Shown: piece by piece, positions 62,532 through 64,000 of the stretch
Numbering within the stretch: the first letter of the stretch is position 1
Layout of the letters: the number at the start of each line of letters is the position of its first letter
NCBI GenBank assembly: GCA_028820635.1
Contig: JAPPIG010000131.1
Span: forward strand, 122,712-186,711
Origin: Candidatus Poribacteria bacterium
GTDB taxonomy: Bacteria > Poribacteria > WGA-4E > WGA-3G
DNA: 64,000 nt
Direction: 5' to 3'
Position numbers and translations under genes: made by a program
Notes under the pieces: generated by a model
Databases searched by the model: none
What the model saw: only the letters and a program-made list of their open reading frames with translations
Told to the model about the DNA's origin: nothing

Positions 62532-62560
62532 TTGACATCCGTTCCCCTTGGGAGTATACT
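62532..62560 (+). promoter_or_regulatory. Sigma-70 promoter of the sugar isomerase gene
   Basis: TTGACA at 62532-62537, 17-nt spacer, TATACT at 62555-62560. Transcription would begin near 62567, about 30 nt before the ATG. Confidence 0.8.
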
Positions 62561-62596
62561 ACGACAAGTAACATATTACATACAGAAGGAGAAATT

Positions 62597-63361
62597 ATGG
62601 CAACACAACTTGCAGCACAACTTTATACAGTAAGGGAATTCACTAAAACTGAATCCGACATTGCAGAAACTATGAAAAAGGTTAAACAACTTGGATATGA
62701 TGCCGTTCAATGCTCGGCACTCGGTCCGATTGAACCTGAAGCACTCAAAAAGATTATTGACAATGAGGGTATCACGATCTGTGCGACACACACCAGTTAT
62801 GCGCGGATGCAGAATGAACCGCAAGCGGTTATTGATGAACATAATTTGTGGAGATGTAAACACGCAGCAATAGGTGGACTTCCCGGCGAATATCGTAGCA
62901 CAGAAGGGTATGCTAAATTTGCGAGAGAAGCTTCCGAAGTTGCAGCACGGCTCGCTGAGGGTGGTTTAACCTTTTCTTATCATAATCACAGTTTTGAGTT
63001 AGAACGTTATAATGGACGTACCGGTCTGCAAATCTTATATGAGGAAAGCGATCCAAAATATTTTAATAGTGAAATAGATACCTATTGGATTCAGCACGGA
63101 GGGGGTGATCCTGCCGAATGGATCCGCAAGTTAAAGGGACGGGCGCATATCGTGCATCTTAAAGATATGGCAGTTGTAGGAAATTCACAACGGTATGCTG
63201 AAGTCGGTGAAGGCAACCTTAATTGGCCAGCTATCATGGATGCATGTGAATACGCTGAGGTTGAATGGTATATTGTTGAACAGGATTCCTGCTACGAGCG
63301 CGACCCGTTTGAAAGTTTGGGTATTAGTCTTAAGAACTTGCAAGCGATGGGGCTTTCTTAG
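62597..63361 (+). CDS. Sugar phosphate isomerase/epimerase (IolE/MocC-like)
   Basis: A 254-residue TIM-barrel protein. It starts AAQLYTVREFTKTESDIAET, with VKQLGYDAVQCSALGPIEPE. Metal-binding positions appear in LTFSYHNHSFELER (His), YFNSEIDTYWIQHGGGD (Asp), HIVHLKDMAV (His, Lys, Asp) and WYIVEQDSC (Glu). These enzymes act on sugars or inositol derivatives. AAGGAG precedes the start. It has its own promoter and terminator, so it is transcribed alone. It is distinct from the isomerase at 16677. Confidence 0.88.
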   Translation: MATQLAAQLYTVREFTKTESDIAETMKKVKQLGYDAVQCSALGPIEPEALKKIIDNEGITICATHTSYARMQNEPQAVIDEHNLWRCKHAAIGGLPGEYRSTEGYAKFAREASEVAARLAEGGLTFSYHNHSFELERYNGRTGLQILYEESDPKYFNSEIDTYWIQHGGGDPAEWIRKLKGRAHIVHLKDMAVVGNSQRYAEVGEGNLNWPAIMDACEYAEVEWYIVEQDSCYERDPFESLGISLKNLQAMGLS

Positions 63362-63731
63362 TGCTAAACCCTAAAATTATACAAGCTTGGCAGAACATTT
63401 AACGAGTTTAGTGTTCTGTCAAGTTTTTTGCAATCACTTTCAAATACTTGATCGTGATATATTCACCTTGACAACTTCTCTGTTTCATGGCAAAATCCCA
63501 CCTAAAAATCAAACAGAGGAAACAAGGGATTGAAGTGTCTGAGTAATTATTAAAAAAAATAAATTTTAATTTCGCAAACTGAATTTCTCATGTTATACTA
63601 TCCAATAATATATAAAATTCAAGGTAATCAGTGTTGCAAATCAATGATGCAACCGTTTACTTTGAAATAGAGTTTTAGTGTATTCGTTGCAAAATGATTT
63701 TATACGCTATTGTATAAGAATAGGAAGAAAA
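63362..63731. other. Intergenic region before the last gene
   Basis: About 370 nt. It begins with the terminator at 63386-63429. An extended -10 (TGTTATACT, 63591-63599) and a GTTGCA/TGCAAC inverted repeat (63633-63653) follow. No gene seen. Confidence 0.5.
63386..63429 (+). terminator. Rho-independent terminator
   Basis: CTTGGCAGAACA and TGTTCTGTCAAG form a 12-bp stem with one mismatch, followed by six T at 63424-63429. It ends the sugar isomerase transcript. Confidence 0.85.
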
Positions 63732-63980
63732 ATGCGAAAGACAAAGAAAAAAGTTGTTGAATGGTTAGAAACGAACCCTGAAAAGTGGATGACGCAATCT
63801 TTCAAATCAATTAGCGATGAAGCAGGTGTATCAGTATCTTCCATAGATAGATATTTGCCTGAATTGATTGCTGAACGAGACGGAATTTTGCCATCTCAAG
63901 CTATACAAAAGCGACGAGAAGCAGGAATGGGTCATCCGAGAGGGTCTAGTGGGCTGTCTACCCTAAACTTGCGGGTATAA
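63732..63980 (+). CDS. Small helix-turn-helix-like protein
   Basis: An 82-residue basic protein. SFKSISDEAGVSVSSIDRYL is like a helix-turn-helix, after a KKKVVEWLETNPEKW helix; the tail is basic (QAIQKRREAGMGHPRG). It could bind DNA. The start at 63732 follows AGGAAG; the frame is open to 63678. No family recognised. It ends just before the window edge, so its downstream context is unseen. Confidence 0.55.
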   Translation: MRKTKKKVVEWLETNPEKWMTQSFKSISDEAGVSVSSIDRYLPELIAERDGILPSQAIQKRREAGMGHPRGSSGLSTLNLRV

Positions 63981-64000
63981 TCGTTTTAATCGGATGCGCG

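Larger units (their letters stand above)
61992..62596. other. AT-rich divergent region with two operator-like palindromes
   Basis: About 600 nt. From 62060 a GCAGAGTTGCGATTTGGAGG-type repeat runs into the palindromes at 62116-62157. The remainder is AT-rich, then comes the promoter at 62532-62560. A 69-codon plus-strand frame at 62014-62223 spans the repeat and palindromes and is not credited. Confidence 0.55.

Overview
The window looks like part of a bacterial chromosome of moderate to low GC from a lineage such as Candidatus Poribacteria or another PVC/planctomycete-like group. That placement is an inference from gene content: several phytanoyl-CoA-dioxygenase-like (PhyH) proteins, three Gfo/Idh/MocA oxidoreductases, a creatininase-family protein, a DUF1549/DUF1553 (PSCyt) protein, TIM-barrel sugar isomerases, and many short hairpin repeats between genes. 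No rRNA, tRNA, CRISPR array, prophage or full insertion sequence was recognised.

Layout. 1-16444 (minus): truncated creatininase, zinc-ribbon and J-domain proteins, a double-length UvrA, Era, an oxidoreductase plus PhyH pair, an AT-rich patch of small membrane proteins, then an operon of two PhyH paralogues, an oxidoreductase and a methyltransferase. 16677-21884 (plus): sugar isomerase, AONS/KBL-type PLP enzyme, cupin, M20 peptidase, RNHCP protein and OmpA-like protein. 21900-33767 (minus): YjbH-like exported protein, a rhaI-oxidoreductase-rpiA operon, the DUF1549/1553 protein, Lon, a CapA-like protein with a coiled-coil partner, and a class II aldolase-like protein. 34135-35526 (plus): fumC, ending at a MITE-like element. 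35852-45602 (minus): rpoB-rpoC with a long upstream leader and no ribosomal-protein neighbours. 46446-48157 (plus): DUF4416 and DmpA-type P1 peptidase. 48212-54298 (minus): GspC-like protein, then a cluster of an ECF sigma factor, a small membrane protein, two TPR paralogues and a secreted metzincin-like protein with Cys-rich repeats. 54511-56467 (plus): beta-propeller glycosidase-like protein and cupin. 56464-61991 (minus): EF-G, MDR dehydrogenase, DegP/HtrA and a YkvA-like protein. 62597-63980 (plus): a second sugar isomerase and a small HTH-like protein.

Most unusual features. RpoC is about 1874 residues because roughly 13 degenerate copies of a 35-50-residue module fill the trigger-loop insertion site. 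The same module type occurs once near the RpoC N-terminus, where there is also an extra four-cysteine insertion. The sigma/TPR/metzincin cluster is the best candidate for an undescribed exported system. Two tandem PhyH paralogues appear to carry HxA instead of the HxD iron-binding motif. A 224-bp MITE-like element with 22-bp inverted ends and a perfect 10-bp target duplication sits at the sigma-factor stop codon. All functional statements come from reading motifs by eye; no database search was run.
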